DNA of 64,000 nt from UBA4744 sp963717135 (GTDB lineage Bacteria > Actinomycetota > Acidimicrobiia > Spongiisociales > UBA4744): positions 1 through 64,000 of the forward strand of contig CAVQVN010000002.1 in NCBI GenBank assembly GCA_963717135.1. Reading direction: 5' to 3'. Shown piece after piece: positions 9,169-17,702 of this stretch (its first letter is position 1; every line of letters begins with the position of its first letter). The notes beneath the pieces were generated by a model. It was given only the letters and a program-made list of their open reading frames with translations. It did not search any database and had not been told where the DNA came from. Both the position numbers and the translations under genes were made by a program.

Positions 9169-10068
9169 TCAATTCTCGATCTCCGCAACTAACTGGGCGC
9201 CGTTTTCACCGCAGATCAAATCCAGTTTGAGGTCCCCTTCGCCAAGCCTGTTCCGAGTCATCTTCTCGAGCGTCCCGTCTTCGATCATCGAGTAGACATT
9301 TGTGCCGGGGCAGCTGGTGCTGGCGTAATCGCGATGTCCGCCGAGCGTAGACGGATCTACCGAGTACGTCATAGCGCCATAGGCCAGAAGGTCGACGACG
9401 GCGGATATCTGTTCCATGGTTGGCTTCGCCTGATCGAGATCTCCGTCGAGGCAAACCAGGAAGTGTCCGGTTGGGTCGTATTCGGTAGCTGTGTCGCCCC
9501 TGTAGGCAGGATCGCGGCCCTGGTAGATGTTCCCGCCCGGATCGACCAGGAAGTGATAGGCGATGTCAGGCCAGCCTTTGGTGTTCTGGTGGAAGGCTTG
9601 ATGGACGAGGATGTGGTTCGGGGCTTTCGAAACGTCAGTGATAGGTGCCGCGGTGTGATGGACGGTGAGTCTCACGATGGTGTGGTGCTCCATTCCATCT
9701 TCGGCTGGCTTGGCGCGCCAAGCGTCTCGACAGATGACGGGGATGAAGATGGTCGGCCAGGTGGTCGTTGTGCTGTCCGGTTCGGTGGTCGTCGTCGGGG
9801 GCTCGGTCGTTGTCGTGTTCTTGAGGGTGGTTGTGGCTGTCGAGGTAGACGGATTTGTGGGGATCGTGGTCGTTGTGGAAGAGGCGGCTACGACGATTGG
9901 GTCTTCCCCAGAAGAATCAACCCACCGGAAGACGCCCGCTCCGAGGCCTGCACCGAGAAGGCCGACCAGCAGGCGCATCAGGCGGCGACGATCCGGGTGC
10001 GGGCGATGTCGCGGCGGTAGGGCCGTTTGTGTTCCAAGGACCCGAATGCTCCGGGGTCTGACCTGCAC
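9169..10068 (-). CDS. Exported PGRP/N-acetylmuramoyl-L-alanine amidase
   Basis: This 299-residue protein carries a C-terminal amidase_2/PGRP zinc amidase domain that cleaves the amide between muramic acid and the stem peptide. Visible landmarks are VRLTVHHTAAP (first zinc His), WPDIAYHFLVDPGGNIYQGR (Tyr and substrate loop) and LGGHRDYASTSCPG (second His and conserved Cys). Upstream are an Arg-rich start, a hydrophobic segment (LMRLLVGLLGAGLGAGVF) and a Thr/Pro-rich linker of about 50 residues, so the enzyme is secreted or anchored; DRRRL before the hydrophobic core could be a Tat motif. The GTG start at 10068 is uncertain and the true start may be closer to the signal. It is transcribed away from the lipoprotein gene at 10124. 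Confidence 0.85.
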   Translation of the reverse strand: MQVRPRSIRVLGTQTALPPRHRPHPDRRRLMRLLVGLLGAGLGAGVFRWVDSSGEDPIVVAASSTTTTIPTNPSTSTATTTLKNTTTTEPPTTTTEPDSTTTTWPTIFIPVICRDAWRAKPAEDGMEHHTIVRLTVHHTAAPITDVSKAPNHILVHQAFHQNTKGWPDIAYHFLVDPGGNIYQGRDPAYRGDTATEYDPTGHFLVCLDGDLDQAKPTMEQISAVVDLLAYGAMTYSVDPSTLGGHRDYASTSCPGTNVYSMIEDGTLEKMTRNRLGEGDLKLDLICGENGAQLVAEIEN

Positions 10069-10110
10069 CGCCCGACGGACTCAATCCCTTTAGACGCATC
10101 TCAGGGAACC

Positions 10111-10123
10111 GATAACACTGGGT
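10111..10123 (+). promoter_or_regulatory. Possible leaderless promoter of the 10124 lipoprotein gene
   Basis: The hexamer GATAAC ends seven bases before the ATG at 10124, the spacing expected for a -10 box driving a leaderless transcript. No Shine-Dalgarno sequence precedes this ATG, which agrees with the idea. No convincing -35 is seen. Confidence 0.35.
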
Positions 10124-10810
10124 ATGCGTGACACAAGAGGGACTTCCAGCGAACAGGTGAAACGCCACCGGGGATGGCGTGGAACCGCCGCCGCCGTCGG
10201 TCTGCTTTCGACCTTGTTGCTGCTTGCCTCGTGTGGGTCTGCCAGTGAGCCTTCGGCCGACGCTCCTTCGGACAGTCAGCCTGCCGAGGAGGTCGCTCGA
10301 ATCGCAGAGCCCCAACCCAACTGTGACGGAGCGACACCCACGAGCCTCTCGGCAGAGATGGCTATCGACAGTGATCGAACGGACTGCCTCTACACGGCTC
10401 CTGTCACCCTCACTGCTGCAGTTCCGGGGGAGATCAACGTCTTCATCAGTGCTCCTCCGGCCGAGTGCGCTGTGGATGTCCTGAACAAGGACGGATCAAC
10501 GGACTCCTCGTTCTCACTCGATGGCACCGAGCCCGTGGACGCCTGGGTGCTCGACGCGGGCGAGGGCGTGACCCTGTCCGACGAGGATGGTGGGACGTGC
10601 CGGTTCCAGGTCGGTTGGACGCCGTCGGCCGCTGCGGCGTCTACCACCACAACCGCGGCAGCGTCACCGACCAGCACGTCGACGACCACATCCACGACCA
10701 CATCCACGACCACATCCACGACCACAACGACGACCACGACCACAACGACGACCACAACGACGACTACGCCGCCACCGACCACGACCACCACATCCAACGT
10801 CGGCAGCTGA
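10124..10810 (+). CDS. Thr-rich lipoprotein of unknown function
   Basis: This is a 228-residue exported lipoprotein. A charged N-terminus and hydrophobic core lead to the lipobox LLASC near residue 37, so acylation and surface anchoring are likely. Residues about 60-165 form a small extracellular domain with four to five cysteines that I cannot assign. The last third is almost entirely Thr, Ser, Ala and Pro, encoded by a tandem repeat. Such Thr tails are common in acidimicrobial envelope proteins and probably act as a wall-spanning, possibly glycosylated stalk. It precedes the SLH-esterase by 27 bases and may be cotranscribed with it. Confidence 0.7.
   Translation: MRDTRGTSSEQVKRHRGWRGTAAAVGLLSTLLLLASCGSASEPSADAPSDSQPAEEVARIAEPQPNCDGATPTSLSAEMAIDSDRTDCLYTAPVTLTAAVPGEINVFISAPPAECAVDVLNKDGSTDSSFSLDGTEPVDAWVLDAGEGVTLSDEDGGTCRFQVGWTPSAAAASTTTTAAASPTSTSTTTSTTTSTTTSTTTTTTTTTTTTTTTTTPPPTTTTTSNVGS
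10679..10771 (+). repeat. Tandem Thr-codon minisatellite inside the lipoprotein gene
   Basis: Units close to ACGACCACATCC repeat three times, then variants of ACAACGACGACC follow, all encoding Thr with occasional Ser. The repeat keeps the reading frame and forms the stalk of the lipoprotein. Such tracts expand and contract easily, so length may differ between strains. Confidence 0.75.
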
Positions 10811-10837
10811 TCTGGCACCAACGGAGGAGTAAACAGT

Positions 10838-12448
10838 ATGAAGCGTCGAACACTGGCTGTTTGCCTCACTGTTTCGATGACGATGACGGGCGTGATGTTG
10901 GTTTCTTCGCCGGCTGCGGGGGTGGCCGGGTTCGGCGATGTCGATTCGGACACGTTCTTCACCGCTCCGGTGCAGTGGATGGTCGACAACGCCATCACTA
11001 CCGGTACCAGCCCCAATTGTTTCTCCCCCGCCGACCCGGTCACTCGGGGCCAGGCAGCCGTTTTCTTGTGGCGGATGGAAGGTTCCCCGACCGGGTCGCC
11101 GCCCCATCCGTTCACCGATGTGACCGCCGCTTGGCAGCAAGATCCAATTTCGTGGATGGCCGCCCAGGGGATCACCACCGGCACCTCACCCACCACCTAC
11201 TCGCCCGCCAATCCGGTGACCCGAGGTATTCTGGCGGCCTTGTTGCATCGGCTGGCTGGTTCACCGCCGGCTCCGCCCCCCACCCAGTTCGCCGATGTGA
11301 CCAAACCGTGGCAGATAACCCCGGTGGGGTGGATGCTGCAACAAGGCATCACGACGGGCAGATCGTCGACAGCGTTCGCGCCTGATGACATGGTCACCAG
11401 GGGCGAGCTGGCGACGTTCCTCTACCGCTACAAGGGTTCGCCGGCAGTCGACATCGACGACCACTCGCCCGGATGTGCTGTGACGTTCAAGACGCTCGAC
11501 GGCATCAACACCATCGGCGACTTCACCAGCTTTGTGGCCAGTGGCTCGTCCCGGTGGCAGCAGTCGGTCCCCGGTATCGAGGACATTCGGATCAACTCGA
11601 CGGCAGACGGTGCCGAGCAACCCGCCTTCTGGCTCCCTCCGACCCGCGACGTCGATCAGCCACTGTTGGTGATCCTGCACTCCTGGAGCGCCCCGTACAC
11701 CCAGCACGCTGGGATTCCCTTCGCCATGTGGGCCCAGGAGAACGGCTGGGCCGTCATCGCCCCCAACTTCCGAGGCAGGAACGACGACCCTGACGCGGTC
11801 GGATCCCACCTGGCGGTCCAGGACGCGGCCGATGCGATCGACTACGCCGTCGCCCAGCCTGGGGTGGATGCCGATCGCGTGTACGTCGTCGGCTACTCCG
11901 GCGGCGGGATGATGGCGCTCCTCCTTGCCGGCCGACACCCCGACAAGGTCACCGCGGTCTCGGCCTGGGGACCGCCCCACGACCTCGTGAAGTTCTACGA
12001 CTTCTCGCGAACGATGGGCCTGGGTTATGCCAACGACATCCGGCGGGCCTGCGGGGGTGACCCGACAGTGGCCGGCCCCGTTCAAGACGAGTGCCTGACC
12101 CGTAGTCCGGTGACCTACCTGGACTCGGCCCGTGACCACGAGGTCCCGGTCTTCATCTCTCAGGGCATCAGCGATCCGTTCGTGCCTCCGCGAGTCGCCG
12201 CCGAAGTGTTCAACCGGTTGGCCGACCCCGAGGACCGCCTCAGCGCCGAAGAGGTGGACCTCTTCGGTCGGGGGATTGTGCCCGGCGGTCTTTCGGATTG
12301 GACTACGACCGCGACGTACTTCGGGCACGGGGATCCCGCTCCCGTCTTCGCCCGGCAGTCGGCTTCGGTGTTGCTCGTCTATTTCCAGTCACGCCACGAC
12401 ATGGTCTACAACGCGAGCGCACGGTGGTTCGCATCCGACCCCCGCTGA
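10838..12448 (+). CDS. SLH-domain cell-wall-anchored alpha/beta-hydrolase (esterase)
   Basis: This 536-residue secreted protein has a signal peptide (residues about 1-28), three S-layer homology repeats and a C-terminal alpha/beta hydrolase. The SLH repeats are recognisable by F.DV, W......ITTGTS..F.P...VTRG motifs (residues about 30-195) and should bind the wall polymer. The hydrolase domain (about 215-530) has an HS-W oxyanion region, the nucleophile elbow VVGYSGGG, and a late His in FQSRHDMVY. The closest families are PHB-depolymerase/prolyl-oligopeptidase-like esterases; the substrate is unknown. It follows the Thr-rich lipoprotein and overlaps no gene; the acyltransferase starts two bases after its stop, suggesting one transcript. 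Confidence 0.85.
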   Translation: MKRRTLAVCLTVSMTMTGVMLVSSPAAGVAGFGDVDSDTFFTAPVQWMVDNAITTGTSPNCFSPADPVTRGQAAVFLWRMEGSPTGSPPHPFTDVTAAWQQDPISWMAAQGITTGTSPTTYSPANPVTRGILAALLHRLAGSPPAPPPTQFADVTKPWQITPVGWMLQQGITTGRSSTAFAPDDMVTRGELATFLYRYKGSPAVDIDDHSPGCAVTFKTLDGINTIGDFTSFVASGSSRWQQSVPGIEDIRINSTADGAEQPAFWLPPTRDVDQPLLVILHSWSAPYTQHAGIPFAMWAQENGWAVIAPNFRGRNDDPDAVGSHLAVQDAADAIDYAVAQPGVDADRVYVVGYSGGGMMALLLAGRHPDKVTAVSAWGPPHDLVKFYDFSRTMGLGYANDIRRACGGDPTVAGPVQDECLTRSPVTYLDSARDHEVPVFISQGISDPFVPPRVAAEVFNRLADPEDRLSAEEVDLFGRGIVPGGLSDWTTTATYFGHGDPAPVFARQSASVLLVYFQSRHDMVYNASARWFASDPR

Positions 12449-12450
12449 GC

Positions 12451-13416
12451 ATGGGGCGGATTCCTGCTCTCGATGGGTTGCGCGCCGTCGCCATCGCGAT
12501 GGTCGTCGGGTATCACATCGACAAGACCGTCGTGCCCGCCGGGCACTGGGGGGTCACCCTGTTCTTCGTCCTGTCAGGGTTCGTGATCACCGGCTCGCTC
12601 TGCGCCGAGGTGGATCGGACCGGTCGCCTCGATCTCGGCTCGTTCTACCGCAAGCGCCTGCTTCGCCTCTTCCCGGCCCTTCTGGCCGTCTGTCTGGTGA
12701 TGGTCGCAGTGGGGACGGAGTGGTCAAGCGTCGTTCCGACGCTTGGTCTGTACGCCAACTATGCACGCATCGACGGCCTCCATCTGGGGCGCCTGACGCA
12801 CACCTGGTTCATTGCCGTGATCGCTCACTTCTACCTGCTGTGGCCGTTGGTCATCGGGTGGCTCCCGGCCCGGCATCGGATCCGCGTCGTTGGCGGCCTC
12901 GCGCTGGTGGCCGTCCTTTGGAGGGCGGTCGCGATCGGCGTCATGTCGCCGGGCTGGGTGTACAACGCGACCGACACCAACGCGGCGGCGCTCTTCGTAG
13001 GCGGCTACTTGGCGGTTGCCGGGCCGACGAATTCGCGGGCTGTCGTCAAGTGGTCGGTTCCCGGCCTGTTGGCGCTCATGTTGCTGCCGGCGTTCGGCGA
13101 CGAAGGTTGGGCCATGTTCTGGGGCGGCTTCGTGGCCTTGGCGCTCTCCGCGATGGCCGTCAAGTACACGTCGACCGGCCCGGCATGGCTGGAGCACCGG
13201 GTCCTGGTGCGAGTCGCCGAGGTGTCCTTCGGGCTCTACCTCTGGCACTACGTGTTCATCCGCTCGGACATCCCGCTGTGGACGGCCCTCGTCCTCACCG
13301 CCGCCGCGACCGGCGCCTCGTGGTTCCTCGTCGAACGGCCGGTCCTGCGTCTCGATGCCAAGCTCCGAAATCGGAGCAGCACTTCTCGTCGGACGACACT
13401 GCCGGCGCACTCATGA
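12451..13416 (+). CDS. Membrane acyltransferase (acyltransferase-3 family)
   Basis: This integral membrane protein of 321 residues probably transfers acyl groups to envelope glycans. The N-terminus carries the family signature LDGLRAVAIAMVVGYH with its catalytic-type His, followed by FFVLSGFVIT and FYRKRLLRLFPAL. About nine to ten hydrophobic segments follow. The frame is open further upstream, but that part overlaps the esterase, and ATG 12451 begins exactly where homology should start. It is two bases from the esterase stop. An acyltransferase next to an esterase on the wall hints at adding and removing ester groups on the same polymer; that link is inference. Confidence 0.85.
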   Translation: MGRIPALDGLRAVAIAMVVGYHIDKTVVPAGHWGVTLFFVLSGFVITGSLCAEVDRTGRLDLGSFYRKRLLRLFPALLAVCLVMVAVGTEWSSVVPTLGLYANYARIDGLHLGRLTHTWFIAVIAHFYLLWPLVIGWLPARHRIRVVGGLALVAVLWRAVAIGVMSPGWVYNATDTNAAALFVGGYLAVAGPTNSRAVVKWSVPGLLALMLLPAFGDEGWAMFWGGFVALALSAMAVKYTSTGPAWLEHRVLVRVAEVSFGLYLWHYVFIRSDIPLWTALVLTAAATGASWFLVERPVLRLDAKLRNRSSTSRRTTLPAHS

Positions 13417-13456
13417 GCACTCTGTGTCTTATAGTTGACACGCGAAGTGAGTATGC

Positions 13457-14773
13457 GTGGCAGGAGTCGATACGGATGGGCGGGACGGCAGCGAACGCGG
13501 CCCGCATCGAGGAAAAGCGCCGTCCTACCCCGACGGCGCGCTTGTGGATCCGTCGGTCTTCGGGACCAGTCCGGCGTTGCGCGGTAGGCGGGCGAGTGTG
13601 AGTAGAACGTTCATCATCGTGAAACGACTCGTGGTGGGAGTGGCAACGCTGACCGTCCTTGTTCTGGGAATGCTGCTGATGGTCACCCTGACGGCGGGTG
13701 GCGATGAATCGCAAGACGTTTCCGTCGATCAAGGCGACGTGTCCGGCAGGCCCGATGTGACGGCCCCGGCGTCCGAAGAGACGATCGCGGCCGAGGTTGC
13801 GGACCGCTCCGAGGTAGCGGAGAGTCCGGGGCCTTCCGCCGACACCGCCGCCGACGCAGCCGCTCCGCTCGAGCCGACAGGCGACGTGCAGGCGACCTCG
13901 GCAGAACCTCCCCCGTTCCCAGACCCGTTCGAGCCGGCGCCCAACGAGGTGCAAGCGGAAGCCAAGCGGCTGGGCGCCATGGCGGCCTACGTGATCACGA
14001 ACTACGAGGTCGATTCGTCGCTGACCGAGGTGCTGGCGACTCTTCCCGGCGATCCTGCTCGCGCCGAAGCTCTGGCTCTGGAGGTTCAGACGGTGCATCA
14101 GCCGGGCATGTGGTCTCGCGGCACGGTGGAGTACGCCCAGCTCGGAGGCCACCTCGACGGCCGGATCTCGATCATGGTCGTGGTCCGCCAGGAGGTGGGG
14201 GTGGAGGGCAGCGGAGAACCCGAGCGAACCGAGACCCGGACGGTGGATGTGCGCCTCATGAGAGGGGAATCGGGAGCGTGGGAGTTCGAAGAGATCGCCT
14301 CGGCGGGAGGGCAACCGGTTGAGCGACCCGCCGACCTGGCGCCGTTGGCCGCCTCGGTCGTCGACAACCCACGGATCGATCTCCCCGACTCGGCGATCTG
14401 GGACATCTACTCCGGGCACACCGATCACGCCCTGCTCGAGACGATGCTCGACCTCGCGGAGCGCACTTCGTACTCCGTCGTCGCGTTGCACACCGGGCAT
14501 CCGCACCATGTGTTCGGGACAACCCGGTTGAGCAATCACACGGTGGGGCGAGCAGTCGACATCTACATGGTCGGGTCGGAACTCGTGATCGACGCCCACG
14601 ACGTCACATCGTCCACGTACGCACTGTCGGAGTGGTTGGCGTCGCGCAGCGATCTCAAGGAGTTCGGCAGTCCGTGGCGGTTTGACGACGCGGTCGCCCA
14701 CAACTTCACCAACCAGGTGCACCACGACCACCTCCACATTGGCGTCTTCCCGCTGCCTCGCGCCGAGGAGTGA
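13457..14773 (+). CDS. Membrane-anchored M15-like zinc peptidase
   Basis: The protein has a single membrane segment (FIIVKRLVVGVATLTVLVLG), an acidic Ala/Pro-rich linker of about 90 residues, a middle domain and a C-terminal domain resembling the Hedgehog/D-Ala-D-Ala peptidase fold. The zinc ligands are seen in SNHTVGRAVDIYMVG (His and Asp) and HHDHLHIGV (His-x-His). The probable substrate is peptidoglycan, but subfamily and specificity are unclear. The frame opens at GTG 13457; GTG 13598, just before the membrane segment, is a plausible alternative and would give a 391-residue protein. A TTGACA at 13435-13440 may be its -35 box. Confidence 0.7.
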   Translation: MAGVDTDGRDGSERGPHRGKAPSYPDGALVDPSVFGTSPALRGRRASVSRTFIIVKRLVVGVATLTVLVLGMLLMVTLTAGGDESQDVSVDQGDVSGRPDVTAPASEETIAAEVADRSEVAESPGPSADTAADAAAPLEPTGDVQATSAEPPPFPDPFEPAPNEVQAEAKRLGAMAAYVITNYEVDSSLTEVLATLPGDPARAEALALEVQTVHQPGMWSRGTVEYAQLGGHLDGRISIMVVVRQEVGVEGSGEPERTETRTVDVRLMRGESGAWEFEEIASAGGQPVERPADLAPLAASVVDNPRIDLPDSAIWDIYSGHTDHALLETMLDLAERTSYSVVALHTGHPHHVFGTTRLSNHTVGRAVDIYMVGSELVIDAHDVTSSTYALSEWLASRSDLKEFGSPWRFDDAVAHNFTNQVHHDHLHIGVFPLPRAEE

Positions 14774-14869
14774 GCCGACCACGGGGGCGGTCCAGGCGTC
14801 GGGCAGGCGGGCGCGAGGCGGATTCGGCGCACTGGTCGGGGATCTCCTCGCCGAGCGGACCGGCGAGAT

Positions 14870-15115
14870 CTACCACTCCATATCGGCGACGGCGTCGGCG
14901 ATTTCCTGCCGGTCCAGGTTGGTGCCCGTTGACCAGCATCACGATCCCAAGATCCTCTTCGGGAAAGAGCCGCATGAAGGCTCGGAAGGCGGCACCACCG
15001 CCGCCGTGGGCGTAGCGGACACGGCCGCCATCGTTGACGGCCTTGAATCCAAGTCCCTGCTTCCAGTCGTCAAAGCGTTTGAAATCGCCCCATTGTGGAG
15101 AGCTGCCCGGTGTGG
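14870..15115 (-). pseudogene. C-terminal fragment of a serine hydrolase (class C beta-lactamase family)
   Basis: On the minus strand, a frame ending the catalytic domain reads FDDWKQGLGFKAVNDGG and YAHGGGGAAFRAFMRLFPEE, where HGG(G/A) is the third active-site motif of serine beta-lactamase-like hydrolases. After DLGIVMLVNG a one-base shift restores the natural end (GTNLDRQEIADAVADMEW and stop). No N-terminal catalytic SxxK part is present because the fragment abuts the small membrane gene at 15095. It is a decayed remnant with one frameshift. Confidence 0.65.
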
Positions 15116-15403
15116 CCTGTGACCCACGCAGTGCGCTTTGTGATCGGCATCATCTTCCAGGCCGTTGTGTTTGTCTTTGTCTGGGGAAGAGATGGTCTAC
15201 TGCACATTGACCCGTTGAACAGCGCGGTACTGAGCGCGGTGCTCTTGCTGGTCGTCGAGACCATCATCTTTGCCGTCGTGCTGTGGACTCGTGTACTCGG
15301 GATCCCGCCCAGGGAGCTGGCCGGCAAGGTGATCATGTTGCAGGCTGTTGTTCATGTTGTCCTGGGCTTGTTGATGGGTTTGTCCTACGAGGCGTTGACG
15401 TGA
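15095..15403 (+). CDS. Small three-helix membrane protein
   Basis: This 102-residue protein consists of three hydrophobic helices (about residues 13-32, 43-63 and 78-98) with short loops. I cannot assign a family. The GTG start at 15095 overlaps the serine-hydrolase remnant on the other strand; a later GTG may be the true start. Composition and third-position bias support coding. Function is unknown. Confidence 0.5.
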   Translation: MESCPVWPVTHAVRFVIGIIFQAVVFVFVWGRDGLLHIDPLNSAVLSAVLLLVVETIIFAVVLWTRVLGIPPRELAGKVIMLQAVVHVVLGLLMGLSYEALT

Positions 15404-15537
15404 GCTATCCGGGATCCTTCGATGTGTCGATGATCCACTAGTTCATGCTTGGGCTGTGGAATCTCCCTGGAGGGCTGCCAAGCCGTCGGCGTCCGGAGCG
15501 GTGGCGGCGCTCCGTTTGGTGCCCACGCCGACGCTAC

Positions 15538-15600
15538 GCCCGCGACCACACCGCGACCACATGACAACCAGCAACGACCGGTGATGACCGGCACTTACCG
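15538..15600 (+). repeat. Attachment-flank repeat, copy A
   Basis: CCCGCGACCACACC and the following ACGACCACATGACAACC-type sequence recur almost identically at 33930-33973. The repeat continues into several ACCGGTG motifs (15576, 15593, 15649) that also occur at the other copies. The pattern resembles short arm-type integrase sites beside an attachment core. The closeness to a tRNA 3' fragment supports that view; no integrase gene remains. Confidence 0.45.
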
Positions 15601-15661
15601 GTGGTGAGAATCCCGCTAAATGCTGAATGTTCGGTGGCAACCGTTGATGACCGGTGGTATC

Positions 15662-15714
15662 GGTTTCGCGTTCACACGGCAGAGGTCACTGGTTCGATCC
15701 TGGTGGCGCCCACA
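15662..15714 (+). repeat. 3' half of a tRNA-Val(CAC)-like gene, copy 2
   Basis: The sequence runs through the anticodon loop TTCACAC, the 3' stem, a variable loop AGGTCAC, a perfect T-arm (CTGGTTCGATCCTGG) and an acceptor-like GGCGCCCACAA. The 5' half with the D-arm and matching acceptor strand is missing: GGGCGCC is not found upstream, and the bases before the loop do not pair with CGGCAG. It is therefore not a working tRNA but the kind of tRNA 3' end left by site-specific integration. Confidence 0.65.
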
Positions 15715-15802
15715 ACGGCTCGGAATTTGTACGTGTTGACGACGAGTCCCGTTCGTATCGGGTTTGCTGCGTTCAGGTGTTGGCATGAGACTTCCAGCCT
15801 GA

Positions 15803-16381
15803 TCAGGACTCGGCGATAGGCCATTGGGGCAAGTGCCCGTCAAGAGGCTGGGATGAGCCTTCGCTCGTGACCGTCGCCTCTACGCCGGGGTCGATCCCGT
15901 ACTCGTGATGGATCCGGTGGAGGTCCACCCAGAACGCCCGGGCCGCCCCGGAGAGATGGTCGAACGGCCGGTCCGGATCGAACTCCCTCCAGGAGGGTGC
16001 CCCGGGCCGGGGTGCTCGCCCTTCCGCCAGCTGGCGGGCTACGGCCAGGGTCAACAGACCCGGGTCGGGTCGGAACGGCTCGCCGTTCATGCGTCGGGCG
16101 GGTGCCTGCAGGTCGTTGAGATGACACAGGAGCCGCAGCGCCGCCCATCCGTATACAAGGTCCGCTCCGAAGCTGAAAGTCCGCGATTTCTGACCCCCGT
16201 CGGCGTAGGCCGACCAGTCGTCCGTACTATCGGGGTCGTCGGCGGCGGCCGGGCCCCCGGTTACCGACCGCCCGATCTGGCGACGGTCGTTCCACACTCC
16301 GGGCCCGTAGGCCGTATCGCCGAAGAATGTCCACCACCGATGCCGGTGGGGGGCCAAGTTATCGCAGTATCGGCAAATCAT
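15803..16381 (-). CDS. Hypothetical protein, third gene of a DUF6745 operon
   Basis: This 192-residue protein has no recognised domain. The N-terminus has a possible metal-binding ICRYCDN motif. The middle is rich in Gly, Asp and aromatic residues. Its ATG overlaps the stop of the DUF6745 gene as ATGA, so it is translated from the same leftward message. No signal peptide or membrane helix is seen. It probably works with the two upstream proteins, but nothing in the sequence indicates how. Confidence 0.6.
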   Translation of the reverse strand: MICRYCDNLAPHRHRWWTFFGDTAYGPGVWNDRRQIGRSVTGGPAAADDPDSTDDWSAYADGGQKSRTFSFGADLVYGWAALRLLCHLNDLQAPARRMNGEPFRPDPGLLTLAVARQLAEGRAPRPGAPSWREFDPDRPFDHLSGAARAFWVDLHRIHHEYGIDPGVEATVTSEGSSQPLDGHLPQWPIAES

Positions 16382-17526
16382 GTCTCGACCTCCGGTCGGT
16401 ATTCATCGGCGGTCAGCCCGAATGTCCAGGCGACGGCCCGGTGGGCGGTGTTCATGTCCGGTGGCACGTGCAGCCAGTAGCGGCGCCGCCGGCCGCCCGG
16501 CTGCGGGGTGGCGTCGGTCACCTCCACCACGGCCATCTCCGGGCGGCCGGAGGGGTGGTACCCGAGGTTCCAGAGCCTCCCGGTTTTGTCCTGGTGGACG
16601 ATCCTGGCTCCCCCTTCGGACGCGAAGCGGTCGGTGCCGTACCGGTCGATGAGCAGCCGGCGGGCCTCCAGGTTGGCCTCCGCCAGGATCGTCTCGACGG
16701 TGTACGAAGCGGGATCGAAGAACCAGGGAGGGAGCACCGTTCCGTGCAGGGCGTTGACGCCCCACCCGTCCGGATAGACGACCGCCGGACCGGCCGGGTT
16801 GTGGAGCCGGTCGCTCTGGTCGGAGTGGACGGTGGCCGGCCTGTCGCTGAGCACCACCAGGTTCCGGTAGGCGTACCACCAGCCGGCGGTGGCGGCCAGT
16901 TTGCAATACGTGCGGAAAGCTCTTCCCCGGTGGGCGCGGCCGGCCACGGCCGGGAGCAGGGTGAGCCACTGGTTCCCGAATGAGGCTCCATTGAGGGCCT
17001 GCAGGTACTCGCGGATCTGACGGCGGGGCTGTTCCATGAAGCCGAGCATTGCCTTTGTAGAGGGCGTCATCATGCTTCCCGAGAAGTCTGGCCAGTGGGC
17101 AGGGCGGGCGAAGCCGCCTACCACCGGGTCGCGTTCTAGGCTGCGTTGGACGGCGCCGGTGAGACGACGGGCCCGGTCGAGTAGCTGCTGGTCTTCGCCG
17201 GAAAAGTACGGGTCCCAGTCGATGCACCGGAAGGCCACCCCGGCCAGCCTCCCGGCGACCGAGGCGGTGGCGCACTGCCCGCAGAAACAGAGCGATTCGT
17301 CCGGCTCGGGCGTCCGCCCCAGTTGCTTCGGCGCGTCCGGGCCGTGCAGATAGGCGTCGACGTGGGCCATCGCCTCCAGCAGCGCCGCCCGGGGCGACCC
17401 GACCCACACCACCTCGGGCTGGTCGAGCCCGGCCAGCCGGTAGAGGGACGACACCATGACGGTGGCGTGGTCCCGGTCGGTGTTGCCCACCGCGTGCAGC
17501 CGGTGGGCGATCAGTCGACGATCCAT
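16378..17526 (-). CDS. DUF6745-type protein
   Basis: This 382-residue protein resembles the DUF6745 family. The hallmark is the segment DRLHNPAGPAVVYPDGWG with a following ALHG and a later RRLLIDRYG, and the C-terminal HVPPDMNTAHRAVAWTFGLT motif. The N-terminal half contains a cysteine motif (LCFCGQCA). The biochemical function of the family is unknown; members occur in multigene and leucine-rich-repeat contexts. ATG 17526 is chosen because it overlaps the upstream small gene and starts the coding bias. It is fully intact and coupled at both ends. Confidence 0.65.
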   Translation of the reverse strand: MDRRLIAHRLHAVGNTDRDHATVMVSSLYRLAGLDQPEVVWVGSPRAALLEAMAHVDAYLHGPDAPKQLGRTPEPDESLCFCGQCATASVAGRLAGVAFRCIDWDPYFSGEDQQLLDRARRLTGAVQRSLERDPVVGGFARPAHWPDFSGSMMTPSTKAMLGFMEQPRRQIREYLQALNGASFGNQWLTLLPAVAGRAHRGRAFRTYCKLAATAGWWYAYRNLVVLSDRPATVHSDQSDRLHNPAGPAVVYPDGWGVNALHGTVLPPWFFDPASYTVETILAEANLEARRLLIDRYGTDRFASEGGARIVHQDKTGRLWNLGYHPSGRPEMAVVEVTDATPQPGGRRRRYWLHVPPDMNTAHRAVAWTFGLTADEYRPEVET

Positions 17527-17702
17527 CGGGTGCCTCCCTTCTCGGACCCGTACTCGTGCTCGCGCTGCCTCACGACCTTCCACCAGCCTTTGTCGAGGTG
17601 GATCGGGCCGTGTTCGGGGTGTACGACCTCCACCCCCTCCTCTTTGAGGACTTCGACGAACTGGTCCCGGAACGTCCGATAGTGAGTGGCGGAGGGATGT
17701 TC
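17511..17702 (-). pseudogene. C-terminal fragment of the first gene of the DUF6745 operon
   Basis: About 63 codons are readable (HPSATHYRTFRDQFVEVLKE through EKGGTRWIVD) before a stop that overlaps the next gene by 16 bases. The frame continues upstream only as an antisense shadow of the sirtuin fragment, so the true N-terminus was replaced at a junction near 17,700. The remaining part is charged and probably soluble. The operon promoter may also have been lost in the same event. Confidence 0.5.

Larger units (their letters stand above)
15404..15802. other. Gene-free stretch holding an attachment-site-like repeat
   Basis: About 400 bases lack a convincing gene. A rightward open frame ending at 15585 (with DHMTTSNDR at its end) is low complexity and is probably not a protein. 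The stretch contains the module at 15538-15600 and the tRNA-Val fragment at 15662-15714, listed separately. Confidence 0.5.

Noticed and set aside
10679..10771. CRISPR array in the Thr repeat
   Set aside because: The units are contiguous, without spacers, and lie inside a coding frame as Thr codons.
13295..14782. A 495-codon antisense frame over the M15-like gene
   Set aside because: It is a shadow: the sense strand has a membrane anchor and zinc motifs, and the antisense product is low complexity and Arg/His-rich.
15430..15585. Integrase C-terminus encoded before the tRNA fragment
   Set aside because: The frame ending DHMTTSNDR has no catalytic Arg/His/Tyr motif and is low complexity. Only the DNA repeat is supported.
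15662..15714. A functional tRNA-Val gene
   Set aside because: The 5' half, the D-arm and the matching acceptor strand are missing, and the anticodon stem is not paired.
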